From positions 62,001 through 126,000 of the forward strand of contig CAVUOB010000017.1 of NCBI GenBank assembly GCA_963743035.1: 64,000 nucleotides of DNA, read 5' to 3'. Below, in pieces: positions 9,631 to 18,100 of the stretch. This DNA is from PALSA-911 sp963743035. Lineage in GTDB: Bacteria > Pseudomonadota > Alphaproteobacteria > Acetobacterales > Acetobacteraceae. The translations under genes were made by a program, and so were the position numbers. Positions within the stretch are counted from its first letter, which is position 1. Each line of letters starts with the position of its first letter. The notes under the pieces were generated by a model. The model was not told where the DNA came from, searched no databases, and saw nothing but the letters and a program-made list of their open reading frames with translations.

Positions 9631-10542
9631 ATGGCCGATCTGCAGTCGCAGGACTACATCCGCCGTTCGGCTTCGACGATGACGCCGCCGCGCGTGCGCG
9701 ACCACGAGCAGGAAGTTGCAAAGCTGATCGATGTCAGCCGCTGCATCGGCTGCAAGGCCTGCCAGGCCGCCTGCATGGAGTGGAACAATCTGCGCCCGGA
9801 CATGGGCTATTTCGAGGGTTCCTACACCAACCCCGCCGACCTCGACCCCAGCACCTGGACGCTGATGCGCTTCACCGAATGGGACAATGACGAGGGCAAC
9901 CTGGAATGGCTGATCCGCAAGGACGGCTGCATGCATTGCGAGGACCCCGGCTGCCTGAAGGCATGCCCCGCGCCCGGCGCGATCGTGCAGCATGCCAACG
10001 GCATCGTCGACTTCATCAGCGAGAACTGCATCGGCTGCGGCTATTGCGTGAAGGGTTGTCCGTTCAACATTCCACGCATCAGCAAGGTCGACCACAAGGC
10101 CTATAAATGCACGCTGTGCTCGGACCGCGTCGGCGTCGGGTTGGAGCCGGCCTGCGTCAAGGCCTGCCCGACCGGGGCGATCCTGTTCGGCGCCAAACCC
10201 GACATGACCGCATGGGCCGGCGAACGCGTCGAGGAACTGAAGTCCCGCGGCTTCGACAAGGCCGGCCTGTACGACCCGCCCGGCGTCGGCGGCACGCATG
10301 TGATGTATGTGCTGCACCACGCGGACCGGCCCTCGCTGTATGCGGGCCTGCCGCATGATCCGCGCATCAGCCCATTGGTTTCGATCTGGAAAGGCGCGCT
10401 GAAGCCGCTGGCGGTGGCCGGCATCGCGTTCACCGCGGTCGCCGGGTTCCTGCACTGGATCACCGCCGGCCCCAACGAGGTGACGGCGGCGGACGAGGCC
10501 GCCGCACAGCGCGTCCTGCAAGGGAAGGAGCCCGAGCCATGA
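9631..10542 (+). CDS. fdoH: Formate dehydrogenase iron-sulfur (beta) subunit
   Basis: 303 residues. Four ferredoxin-type cysteine clusters: CIGCKACQAACMEW, CMHCEDPGCLKACP, CIGCGYCVKGCPFNIP and CTLCSDRVGVGLEPACVKACP, giving four [4Fe-4S] centres that carry electrons from FdoG. A single membrane helix (LAVAGIAFTAVAGFLHWI) near residues 255-275 anchors it to the membrane next to FdoI. Starts 12 bases after fdoG and overlaps fdoI by 4 bases (ATGA), so one operon. It lacks its own signal peptide and is expected to be exported with FdoG through the Tat system. Close in length to E. coli FdnH/FdoH. Confidence 0.95.
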   Translation: MADLQSQDYIRRSASTMTPPRVRDHEQEVAKLIDVSRCIGCKACQAACMEWNNLRPDMGYFEGSYTNPADLDPSTWTLMRFTEWDNDEGNLEWLIRKDGCMHCEDPGCLKACPAPGAIVQHANGIVDFISENCIGCGYCVKGCPFNIPRISKVDHKAYKCTLCSDRVGVGLEPACVKACPTGAILFGAKPDMTAWAGERVEELKSRGFDKAGLYDPPGVGGTHVMYVLHHADRPSLYAGLPHDPRISPLVSIWKGALKPLAVAGIAFTAVAGFLHWITAGPNEVTAADEAAAQRVLQGKEPEP

Positions 10543-11195
10543 TCCGCCCCGACGGCAACCTGACCCGCAACCCCCCGCTGATCCGGATCAGCCACTGGAT
10601 CACCGCCGCCTGCTTCATCCTGATGGCGCTGTCCGGCCTGGCGATGTTCCACCCTGCACTGTTCTTCCTCTCCGAGCTGTTCGGCGGCGGCCAGTGGACC
10701 CGGGCAATCCATCCCTGGATCGGCATCGTGCTGTTGCTCAGTTACGCCCTGCTGTTCCTGCAGGTGCTGCGCGACAATCTTTGGAACCGCGACGATATCG
10801 CCTGGCTACGCGCCATCCGCCCCGTGCTGATGAACCAGGAAGAAGGCGTACCGCCAATCGAGCGCTACAATGCCGGTCAGAAATTCGTGTTCTGGTCGAT
10901 GTCGCTGCTGCTGCCGGTGCTGCTGCTCAGCGGCCTGGTCATCTGGGAGGTATATTTCTCCACCTGGACCAGCATCGAGCAGCAGCGGATCGCCGTCGTC
11001 ATCCATTTCCTGGCCGCGGCCGCGGCGATCATGATCTGGATCGTGCATGTCTATGCGGCGATCTGGGTCCGTGGCTCGGTTCGCAGCATGACGCAAGGCT
11101 ACGTGACGCCCGGCTGGGCCTGGCGGCATCACCGCAAATGGCTGCGCCAGCAGGCACGTGACCAGCAGCTGGGCGGCAGCCCTCCTGGCCCGTGA
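10539..11195 (+). CDS. fdoI: Formate dehydrogenase cytochrome b556 (gamma) subunit
   Basis: 218 residues with four membrane helices (for example FILMALSGLAMF, IGIVLLLSYALLFLQVL, LLLPVLLLSGLVIW, FLAAAAAIMIWIVHVYAAIW). Conserved His residues at RISHWI (helix 1), HPWIG and IHFLAAAAAIMIWIVHVY fit the two b-haem ligands and the quinone site of the FdnI/FdoI family. It passes electrons from FdoH to the quinone pool. Overlaps fdoH and fdhE by four bases each. The Tyr/Trp-rich C-terminus (YVTPGWAWRHHRKWL) is typical of the family. Confidence 0.94.
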   Translation: MIRPDGNLTRNPPLIRISHWITAACFILMALSGLAMFHPALFFLSELFGGGQWTRAIHPWIGIVLLLSYALLFLQVLRDNLWNRDDIAWLRAIRPVLMNQEEGVPPIERYNAGQKFVFWSMSLLLPVLLLSGLVIWEVYFSTWTSIEQQRIAVVIHFLAAAAAIMIWIVHVYAAIWVRGSVRSMTQGYVTPGWAWRHHRKWLRQQARDQQLGGSPPGP

Positions 11196-12124
11196 GCGGG
11201 CCTGACCGGCCAGCCGGCGATCTGCTGGGCGGCGTCAGCGCTCCCGAGCCGCTGGTCCTGCCCGACCCGTCCAGCCGCTTCGCCCGCACCGCCGCGCGGC
11301 TGGATGTGCTGGCCGTCGGCCATCCGATGGCGGAATGGCTGCGCTTCATCGCCCGGCTATGCCGCGCCCAGCACGAGGCCGCCATCGCCGCAACGCCGCC
11401 GTCCGGCCCTTCGACGGCCGAGGTGGAACAGGCGGTCGCCGCACGCCGGCCGCCACTCGCGGCGGATGCCGGCAGACGGGACCCGGCATGGCACCACGAC
11501 CTGACCGTCCTGCTGAACGCGTTCGGCGATCCGGCGTTGCCCCCGCAGGCACGCGCCGCCATCACGGGCCTGCACAGCCGTGACACCGCCAGGCTGGAAG
11601 CCATGGCGGATGCCTGTCTGCAGGATGCGCTGGAACCCGCCGAGACCGGCGCCGCGCTGTTTGTCGTCGCCGCCCTTCAGGTCTGGTTCACCCGCCTGGC
11701 CGCCGCGCTGCCCGTGGCCTCCTTGCGGCTGCTCGAACGACGTGGCCTATGCCCCTGCTGCGGCTCCGCCCCCGTCGCGGGCCTGATCACCGCCGGCGGC
11801 CGGACGCCGGGCACGCGCTACCTGCATTGCGGGCTGTGTTCCACCGCCTGGAACCATGTGCGCGCAGTCTGCATCACCTGCGGCGAGGCACGCTCGCTCG
11901 GCCTGCGGGAGATCGAGGGCGGCGCCGGCGCGGTGAAGGCCGAAATCTGCGACGCCTGCGGCACCTACGCAAAGATGCTGTACAAGAGGAAGGACATGCA
12001 ACTCGACCCGGTGGCGGACGACCTCGCGACGCTCGGCCTGGACCTGATGGTCGCGCAAGCCGGCTGGTCCCGGCACGCTCTGAACCCGCTGCTGCCGGTC
12101 AGCACGGCCGGCAGTACAGCGTGA
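11192..12124 (+). CDS. fdhE: Formate dehydrogenase accessory protein FdhE
   Basis: 310 residues. C-terminal half carries four CxxC pairs (CPCCGS, CGLCSTAW, CITCGEA, CDACGTY), the rubredoxin-like iron site of FdhE, a cytoplasmic factor needed to assemble respiratory formate dehydrogenase. The N-terminal half is helical and less conserved. Starts at GTG 11192, overlapping fdoI by four bases (GTGA), so translation is coupled. Last gene of the fdo operon; convergent with gfa, with only 58 bases between the two stops. Confidence 0.92.
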   Translation: MSGPDRPAGDLLGGVSAPEPLVLPDPSSRFARTAARLDVLAVGHPMAEWLRFIARLCRAQHEAAIAATPPSGPSTAEVEQAVAARRPPLAADAGRRDPAWHHDLTVLLNAFGDPALPPQARAAITGLHSRDTARLEAMADACLQDALEPAETGAALFVVAALQVWFTRLAAALPVASLRLLERRGLCPCCGSAPVAGLITAGGRTPGTRYLHCGLCSTAWNHVRAVCITCGEARSLGLREIEGGAGAVKAEICDACGTYAKMLYKRKDMQLDPVADDLATLGLDLMVAQAGWSRHALNPLLPVSTAGSTA

Positions 12125-12182
12125 TAACTAACCGTCCGCGTGCACCGGGGGTTTTCACCCCAGCAGCATTCACCGGCAGCGG

Positions 12183-12761
12183 TCAGTTCTTCAGCGCACC
12201 GGAGGCCTTCGCGATATGCGTCGCGATCGCATCCATCAACGGCGGCGACAGACAGTCATAGGGCTCGAGGCCAAGCTCCCTCAGCCGCCCCCGGATCGCA
12301 CTCATTTGATCGGGGCGGACGCCAGACTCGATGACCGAGGACACGAAGGCAGCAAAGGTCGGCGAGGCCCAGCCCGTTTCCTGCGACAATTCCGGATGGA
12401 AGAAGTCGAGGCCATAGAACGGATGGTTCTTGTTCTCGATCCGTCCGAACATGTGAACCCCGCAGGTCGTGCAGGCATGACGCTGGATGGTCGCAGCCGG
12501 ATCGACGACGGCCAGTTTGTTGCCGTTTGCCGTCGTGCTGACCAGATCCCGCGACACGACCGCCACCACGGAAAACATCGCTCCGGCCGGCTTCCAGCAT
12601 TTTGTGCAGCCGCATGCGTGGTTGTGGGCACATTGTCCCGCGATCCGGACCGTGACGGTATCACGGTCGCATTTGCACCGGAGCGTGCCGCCGGCGAAGT
12701 TCGCCGCCCCGGGGTTCACGCGCTGATCGACGGATGGATGGATAAGGACCGCATCTGACAT
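12183..12761 (-). CDS. gfa: S-(hydroxymethyl)glutathione synthase (formaldehyde-activating enzyme Gfa)
   Basis: 192 residues. Cysteine-rich zinc fold of the Gfa family: TLRCKCDRDTVTVRIAGQC, ACGCTKCWKPAGAMFSVV and RHACTTCGVHMFGRIEN. Gfa promotes condensation of formaldehyde with glutathione, the entry to glutathione-dependent formaldehyde oxidation; the dehydrogenase (22518-23627) and esterase (36200-37042) of the same route are also here. ATG 12761 follows a strong ribosome site (GGGGAGGCG); the frame extends upstream without a family-like sequence. C-terminal part (ELGLEPYDCLSPPLMDAIATH) matches longer Gfa members. Whether Gfa acts as an enzyme or a glutathione carrier is debated for the family. 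Confidence 0.92.
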   Translation of the reverse strand: MSDAVLIHPSVDQRVNPGAANFAGGTLRCKCDRDTVTVRIAGQCAHNHACGCTKCWKPAGAMFSVVAVVSRDLVSTTANGNKLAVVDPAATIQRHACTTCGVHMFGRIENKNHPFYGLDFFHPELSQETGWASPTFAAFVSSVIESGVRPDQMSAIRGRLRELGLEPYDCLSPPLMDAIATHIAKASGALKN

Positions 12762-13059
12762 TTTCGCCTCCCCCTCGGCAGCCTTGACCGAGCATACTCG
12801 GTCGCGCCGGCATTTTGTTGCCTTGTCGCACTGGGCCACCCCTTGTCGGATCGTTATGATGTCGCGCGGTGGGCGCCACGTCAAACATTCTCCAAATTGC
12901 ACCAACTAATGTGCGGCACGTCGTTGTTGGCCCAGCTTGCGGCAAGGTCGTCGCTTCCGACCTTCGAGATGAAGCGGCGCGGCTCTTCCTGTTTTGCTAT
13001 GATCACGGTGGCGACAAGGGCGCGATCGGAAGCAATCTTCAGGTGGATGGATCGTCCAC

Positions 13060-13890
13060 ATGGGAGCAAAACGACAAATGCGGGCGGCGGCGGTCCCCCG
13101 GTCTTCTGGCATCGCCAACATGGTGCTGGCTCTTGCCGCGTCCATCGTGATCCATGGCGTGGCGGGCCTGGGTTTGCTGTGGGCTCCGTGCCCCGCGGTC
13201 GATGGGGTGGCCGAATTGGAAGTCCCGGTGCAGGTCTTGTTCGAAGCGCCGGCGGCTCCCGAGCCCGTTGCAGCAGCGCCTGCCGCACCGACGATCGGGG
13301 CTTCGGCGGAACCCGCACCGCAGAACGTGCCGGAGACACTTCCGGCGATGCAGCCGCCAGCCGACACCCAGCCGGCCGCGTCGCTCCCATCGCCGATCTT
13401 GCCGCCGCCCCAACCGGCCCCTCAGGTCGCAGCGCCGTCACCGGAGCCGGCTAAACCGGCGCCACCCCCTCCCCGTCCCGCCCCCCGTACGGCAACGGTC
13501 CCACGACCGGCCCGGCCGCCCCTCTTCGCCGGCCTTCCGGCTGCTGGACCAGCAACCACGCCGCTCGGCCCGGCCATGCCCGTCGCAGCCGCGCAGGCGG
13601 CACCGCTGGTTCCCCCCCGTCCGATCCGTGGCCTCGTCAGCAATCGCGACCCGGTCTACCCCGACATGGCCAGGCGCCGCGGCGAGCAGGGCCGGGTGAT
13701 GCTGCGTGTCGAGGTTTCCGCAGAGGGTGGGCCGGTTTCCATAACCGTGGCGCAAAGCAGCGGCTTCCCGCGACTTGACGAAGCCGCCGCCGCCGCGGTC
13801 CGCCAATGGCGCTTCGAGCCGGCCTCACGCGAAGGCCGGGCTCTGGTTGGGGTCGCGGACGTGCCCATCGTGTTTCGCCTGGAGAACTGA
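13060..13890 (+). CDS. TonB-type energy transducer
   Basis: 276 residues. One N-terminal membrane anchor (MVLALAASIVIHGVAGLGLL), a long Pro/Ala-rich periplasmic spacer (about residues 65-180) and a C-terminal TonB domain with YPDMARRRGEQGRVMLRVEV and VRQWRFEPA. It couples inner-membrane proton motive force (through ExbB/ExbD, not in this window) to an outer-membrane receptor, almost certainly the next gene, 116 bases downstream. An alternative start is ATG 13078. The upstream gap 12762-13059 (298 bases) holds no recognised gene. Confidence 0.9.
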   Translation: MGAKRQMRAAAVPRSSGIANMVLALAASIVIHGVAGLGLLWAPCPAVDGVAELEVPVQVLFEAPAAPEPVAAAPAAPTIGASAEPAPQNVPETLPAMQPPADTQPAASLPSPILPPPQPAPQVAAPSPEPAKPAPPPPRPAPRTATVPRPARPPLFAGLPAAGPATTPLGPAMPVAAAQAAPLVPPRPIRGLVSNRDPVYPDMARRRGEQGRVMLRVEVSAEGGPVSITVAQSSGFPRLDEAAAAAVRQWRFEPASREGRALVGVADVPIVFRLEN

Positions 13891-14006
13891 GCCCGGCTCC
13901 CTGATTATTGCAAATGCCCTCTGGACCGAAGGACCGGCCTCGATCATTCATTGCGCAAGACGCAATGCAAAAATCGTCAGAATCCGCCCCCGGGGGGACA
14001 TTGTGG

Positions 14007-16337
14007 ATGAGACGCCTAACAGGAACCATGGCCGTGGCGCTCGCTTTGTCCGGCCCCGCCTGGGGCCAGACCACGCCCGCACCACCCGCCCCCGCGCCAC
14101 CGGCCGAAACGGTTCTCCCGCCACGGGAGGTGATCTCCACCGCTCCCCTGCTCGGCTCCGGCATCGACCGCGACAAGGTCCCGGCAGCAACGATCAGCCT
14201 GGGCAGCGATGATATCGCCCGCGAAGGCACGCCGGATGCGACCCGCGCGCTCAATCAGCAGGTGGGTGGGGTCACGGTCGACAGCGCCTCGGGAAACCCT
14301 TTCCAGCCCACGCTGTTCTATCACGGCTTCCAGGCGTCGGCGCTGCAAGGCACTCCGCAGGGCCTCGCCGTCTATGTCAACGGCATGCGCTTCAATCAGC
14401 CGTTCGGCGACACGGTGGACTGGGACCTGATCCCCGACATCGCCATCGACCGGATCGATCTTGAAGGCTCCAACCCGGTGTTCGGGCTCAACGCGCTCGG
14501 CGGCTCGGTGAACATACAGCTCAAGAACGGCTTCACCTATCACGGCGGGGAGGCGGACATCTCCGGCGGCTCGTTCGGACAGGTCCAGGGCGAGTTCCAG
14601 TATGGCCGCCAGGCCGACAACACCGCCGTCTACGTCGCCGGCAACGTGCTGCACCAGGGCGGATGGCGCAATTTGCAATCGTCCGATATCCAGAACATCT
14701 ATGGCGATATCGGCTGGCGCGGCGACCGGTCGGAAGTCCACCTCAATATCACCGGGGCGAATTCGACCCTCAACGGTCCGGGAACCGCCCCGGTGCAGCT
14801 CCTGGAAGCGGCCCCCAGCGCGCAGTTCACCGCACCCAATTTGATCCGCAACCAATATGCCGCCATCAACCTGTCGGCCAATCTGGAAGTCACCGACACC
14901 ACCTCGGTGCAGACGCTGGTCTATTACCGCTACTTCCAGCAACAGGTCAGCAATGGCAACGCTCCGAACAACTCGCCCTGCAATGATGGTTCCGGGCTGC
15001 TCTGTTCCGCCCCCGGGGTTCCCAGCACCACGGTCGGCGGCGCCACGATCCCCGACTTCCTGAACGGCGGGCCCTATTCGCAGTCGGATACCCAGAGCAC
15101 GACCACCAACGCCTACGGTGCCTCCGTGCAGGTGACGAACACCGATGACGTCTTCGGCCACGGCAACCATTTTGTCCTGGGCGCCAGTTTCGACGGGGCG
15201 CAGACCGGCTTCACCGGCACGTCTTACATCGGCGGGCTGACGCCGCTCGATCGTGTCTTCGTCGGTCCCGGGATTGTGATCGACGAGGGCGGGTCCAATG
15301 TGCCGGTGCGCGTGAATGTCGCGAACGCCTATTACGGCCTGTATTTCGCCGACACGCTGGACCTCACACCGCGCCTGTCCTTGACGATGGGCGGTCGCTT
15401 CAATGCGGCGCAGATCAACCTCGCCGATCAGAATGGCGGCGACCTCAGCGGCAACCACCTCTACACGCATTTCAACCCGGCAATCGGCCTGGCGTACAAG
15501 GCGACGTCCTGGCTGACCGCCTATGCCGGCTACTCCGTGGCGAACCGAGCGCCGACCCCGGCCGAACTCTCCTGCGCCGGCCCGGCCAATTCCTGCAGCC
15601 TGGCGAATTTCTTCGTGGGCGACCCGAACCTGAAGCAGGTCGTCTCCAGGACGATCGAAATCGGGGTACGCGGCTCGACCTCGCCATTCGAGGGCGTGAA
15701 GCTCAGCTATAATGTCGGCTTTTTTCACTCCATCCTCGATGACGATATCGCCTTCATCAACAGTGTCACCCAGGGCCGAGCCTATTTCGCCAATATCGGC
15801 CAGACGCAACGCCAGGGCGTGGATGCCAGCGTGCAGCTCAAGGCGGCAAGCTGGTTGGCCTACATTGCCTATTCATACATAGACGCCACCTATCAAAGCG
15901 GCTTTACCGAGTCCGCCGGCAACAATCCGGCGGCAAGCCCGGACGGCACGATCACCGTTCGTCGCGGCGACCGGTTGCCCGGAATTCCGGCCAACCAGCT
16001 CAAGCTTGGCGGGACCTACAAAATGACCGGCAAATGGACAGTGGGGGCGGCGGTCATCGCTGCCAGCACTGCGTATCTGATCGGCGACGAGGCCAATCTG
16101 ACGCCGCCGCTGCCCGCCTATGTCACCCTGAACCTCAGCACCTCGTACCAGCTGACCGAGCATATTCAGTTGTTTGCCTGGGCGCAGAACGTAACCAACC
16201 AGCGCTACTATACGTTCGGCACCTTCTCGCCCGTCACCTCGGTATTCCTCGCACAAGCGCCGAATGCGACAAATCCGCGCAGCTACAGCATTGCGGCCCC
16301 CGCTGGCGGCTTCGTCGGCGTGCGCGCGACCTTCTGA
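14007..16337 (+). CDS. TonB-dependent outer-membrane receptor
   Basis: About 776 residues. Signal peptide (MRRLTGTMAVALALSGPAWG), plug domain (ALNQQVGGVTVDSASGN, LAVYVNGMRFNQPFGDTVDW, NPVFGLNALGGSVNIQLK) and a 22-strand barrel ending in the expected aromatic residue (GGFVGVRATF). Ligand not shown by the sequence. Position after tonB and before pqqA/xoxF suggests uptake of something the methanol system needs: a lanthanide chelate (as proposed for LutH) or PQQ itself (as for PqqU). This is inference from neighbourhood. The start is uncertain; ATG 14007 gives the best signal peptide, an in-frame ATG lies at 13965. Confidence 0.9.
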   Translation: MRRLTGTMAVALALSGPAWGQTTPAPPAPAPPAETVLPPREVISTAPLLGSGIDRDKVPAATISLGSDDIAREGTPDATRALNQQVGGVTVDSASGNPFQPTLFYHGFQASALQGTPQGLAVYVNGMRFNQPFGDTVDWDLIPDIAIDRIDLEGSNPVFGLNALGGSVNIQLKNGFTYHGGEADISGGSFGQVQGEFQYGRQADNTAVYVAGNVLHQGGWRNLQSSDIQNIYGDIGWRGDRSEVHLNITGANSTLNGPGTAPVQLLEAAPSAQFTAPNLIRNQYAAINLSANLEVTDTTSVQTLVYYRYFQQQVSNGNAPNNSPCNDGSGLLCSAPGVPSTTVGGATIPDFLNGGPYSQSDTQSTTTNAYGASVQVTNTDDVFGHGNHFVLGASFDGAQTGFTGTSYIGGLTPLDRVFVGPGIVIDEGGSNVPVRVNVANAYYGLYFADTLDLTPRLSLTMGGRFNAAQINLADQNGGDLSGNHLYTHFNPAIGLAYKATSWLTAYAGYSVANRAPTPAELSCAGPANSCSLANFFVGDPNLKQVVSRTIEIGVRGSTSPFEGVKLSYNVGFFHSILDDDIAFINSVTQGRAYFANIGQTQRQGVDASVQLKAASWLAYIAYSYIDATYQSGFTESAGNNPAASPDGTITVRRGDRLPGIPANQLKLGGTYKMTGKWTVGAAVIAASTAYLIGDEANLTPPLPAYVTLNLSTSYQLTEHIQLFAWAQNVTNQRYYTFGTFSPVTSVFLAQAPNATNPRSYSIAAPAGGFVGVRATF

Positions 16338-16562
16338 CCACACCGGAGATGATGGCACGTGCGTTGGGAGCCGTCACGGCGATCGGTGGACGACATCGCC
16401 GGAAATTTCTTGAACAGATCTATTGTGCACTGCAGTATAGCATCCTGCGCATCCGTCATTGCGGATCGCGTCCAATGACGGATCCGTCGAGATGAAGATC
16501 CGCACTACGCGCAACAGCTTGTGCGGCCGGGAACGCAACACGCAGCGGCGAAATGGAAGCAT

Positions 16563-16769
16563 ATGGTTCAACTTGTCATCGTCTACTGCATGATCTCGAA
16601 CGCCAGCATATGCACGGAAAAGCGACCGATGTTCGAGCAACCCATAAGCCTGATGGGCTGCATGACGACCGGGCAGCAAACTGCGGCGACCTATGTCGAC
16701 GAGCATCCGCAATGGCGCCTGGTGAAATTTCGCTGTGAAATAGATGTCCCGCGGGACGCGCGCCTTTAG
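16563..16769 (+). CDS. Conserved small protein of unknown function
   Basis: 68 residues, starting MVQLVIVYCMISNASIC and containing ISLMGCMTTGQQTAATYVDEHP and WRLVKFRCEI. The pattern VIVYC-CMxxGQQxAAxYxxxHPxWxLxxxRCE resembles small proteins I have seen annotated as hypothetical in related bacteria, with three or four conserved cysteines. No signal peptide or domain recognised. It sits in the 680-base gap between the receptor and pqqA. The ribosome site (GGAAG) is close to the start codon and only moderate. Likely real from its amino-acid pattern, but function unknown. Confidence 0.55.
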   Translation: MVQLVIVYCMISNASICTEKRPMFEQPISLMGCMTTGQQTAATYVDEHPQWRLVKFRCEIDVPRDARL

Positions 16770-16849
16770 GCAGCCGCGTCCAAGCAAGGGTCAGGCCCGG
16801 TAGAGCACGCGCGGCATTGTTCACGTCTTGGTTTCATCCGCGGCTGTTC

Positions 16850-16878
16850 TTGACGAAACACGCGCTCATCCTTAAGTT
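16850..16878 (+). promoter_or_regulatory. Putative pqqA promoter
   Basis: TTGACG (16850-16855), 17 bases, TAAGTT (16873-16878), followed by an AT-rich stretch and a 140-base leader to pqqA. Good -35 and spacing, weaker -10. The rest of the gap (16770-17017) shows no gene. Confidence 0.45.
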
Positions 16879-17017
16879 TTCAATTCAATCATGAAAGTGA
16901 AAAGAGCGGTGCGCCAGCAGACCGCTGACATCTGGATTGCCTTTCATGGTTGCACGCGAAGTCGGCGCAATGAATTGCCCTCCGGGCGAATCAAACAAAA
17001 ATACCAAGGAGGAATGG

Positions 17018-17098
17018 ATGGCCTGGAAAACCCCGAAGATCGTTGAAATCGCGCTGGGCGCGGAAATCAATTCCTACGCCTGCGCTGAAGTAAAATGA
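17018..17098 (+). CDS. pqqA: PQQ precursor peptide PqqA
   Basis: A 26-residue ORF beginning MAWKTPKIVEIALGAEINSY. PqqA is the peptide from which PQQ is built: PqqE links the Glu and Tyr side chains of the E-x-x-x-Y motif, here Glu16 and Tyr20 in EINSY. A strong ribosome site AAGGAGG lies at 17006-17012. A first ATG at 17014 is in another frame and would not give PqqA. pqqB follows after 66 bases, pqqC-E overlap in series. Short but unmistakable from the motif and its place before pqqB. Confidence 0.96.
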   Translation: MAWKTPKIVEIALGAEINSYACAEVK

Positions 17099-17164
17099 CG
17101 TAAGGCGCCCGCGCCGTCGGTTCATCCCGACGGTGTGAGCAACGCGCAGGGTCGGATTCGACCG

Positions 17165-18100
17165 ATGTTGGTGCTTGTCCTTGGCGCTGCGGCGGGCGGT
17201 GGCTTCCCGCAGTGGAATTCGAACGCGCCCGTCTGTCGTCGCGCCCGGGCGGGCGATCCGCACACGAAACCGCGATCGCAGGCCTCGGTAGCCGTCACCG
17301 CTGACCGGTGCCATTGGTTTCTGCTCAACGCATCGCCGGACCTCCGCCAGCAGATCGAGGCCAATTCGATGCTGCACCCGACGCACTCCCTCCGGTCCAC
17401 GCCGATAGCGGGGGTTGTGCTGACAGGGGGCGATGTCGACGCCATTGCCGGCCTGCTCACGTTGCGCGAGCGCCAGGACTTCACAATCCTCGCCACCGCA
17501 TCGGTGCACGCCATTCTGGAGGGGAATCCGATCTTCAATGTCCTCGCCCGCGACATCGTCCAACGCCAGGTCGTCGGGCTCGATGAAGGCGTTTCCTTGA
17601 ACATTCCCAATGGGGGACCCAGCGGTCTGCGCCTGGAGCTGTTCGCCGTCCCGGGCAAGGTGCCGCTCTATTTGGAAGACGTGGCGCTGCAACGCGGCGA
17701 GGCGAACCCGGCAATCGAGGAAAACGAGCAGACGGTCGGCGCGATGATTACCGATGGCTGCAAGCGTTTGTTCTTCATCCCCGGCTGCGCGAGCGTAGCG
17801 CCCGGACTGGCGGAACGCCTGCGTGGCGCCGACCTGCTGCTGTTCGACGGCACCCTTTGGCAGGACGATGAGATGATCAAGGCCGGCCTGGGGACAAAGA
17901 CCGGTCGGCGCATGGGCCATATCAGCGTCTCCGGCCCGGACGGCACGATCGCGGCGATGCAGGCCGTGCCGGTATCGCGAAAGGTGCTGATTCACATCAA
18001 CAATTCGAACCCGATCCTGATCGACAATAGCCGGGAACGGGAAGCGGTGGAGGCGGCTGGCTGGCAGGTCGCTTTCGACGGCATGGAGCTGGAACTGTGA
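17165..18100 (+). CDS. pqqB: PQQ biosynthesis protein PqqB
   Basis: 311 residues, metallo-beta-lactamase fold. Family-typical start LVLVLGAAAGGGFPQWNSN, and later VLTGGDVDAIAGLLTLRE and GRRMGHISVSGPDG. PqqB is thought to hydroxylate the tyrosine of the crosslinked intermediate as an iron-dependent oxygenase. ATG 17165 gives the canonical N-terminus; an in-frame start at 17135 has no family support. The stop overlaps the GTG of pqqC. Confidence 0.95.
   Translation: MLVLVLGAAAGGGFPQWNSNAPVCRRARAGDPHTKPRSQASVAVTADRCHWFLLNASPDLRQQIEANSMLHPTHSLRSTPIAGVVLTGGDVDAIAGLLTLRERQDFTILATASVHAILEGNPIFNVLARDIVQRQVVGLDEGVSLNIPNGGPSGLRLELFAVPGKVPLYLEDVALQRGEANPAIEENEQTVGAMITDGCKRLFFIPGCASVAPGLAERLRGADLLLFDGTLWQDDEMIKAGLGTKTGRRMGHISVSGPDGTIAAMQAVPVSRKVLIHINNSNPILIDNSREREAVEAAGWQVAFDGMELEL

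Noticed and set aside
7424..9721. 765-residue minus-strand frame opposite fdoG
   Set aside because: Antisense shadow of fdoG; no signal, domain or ribosome site.
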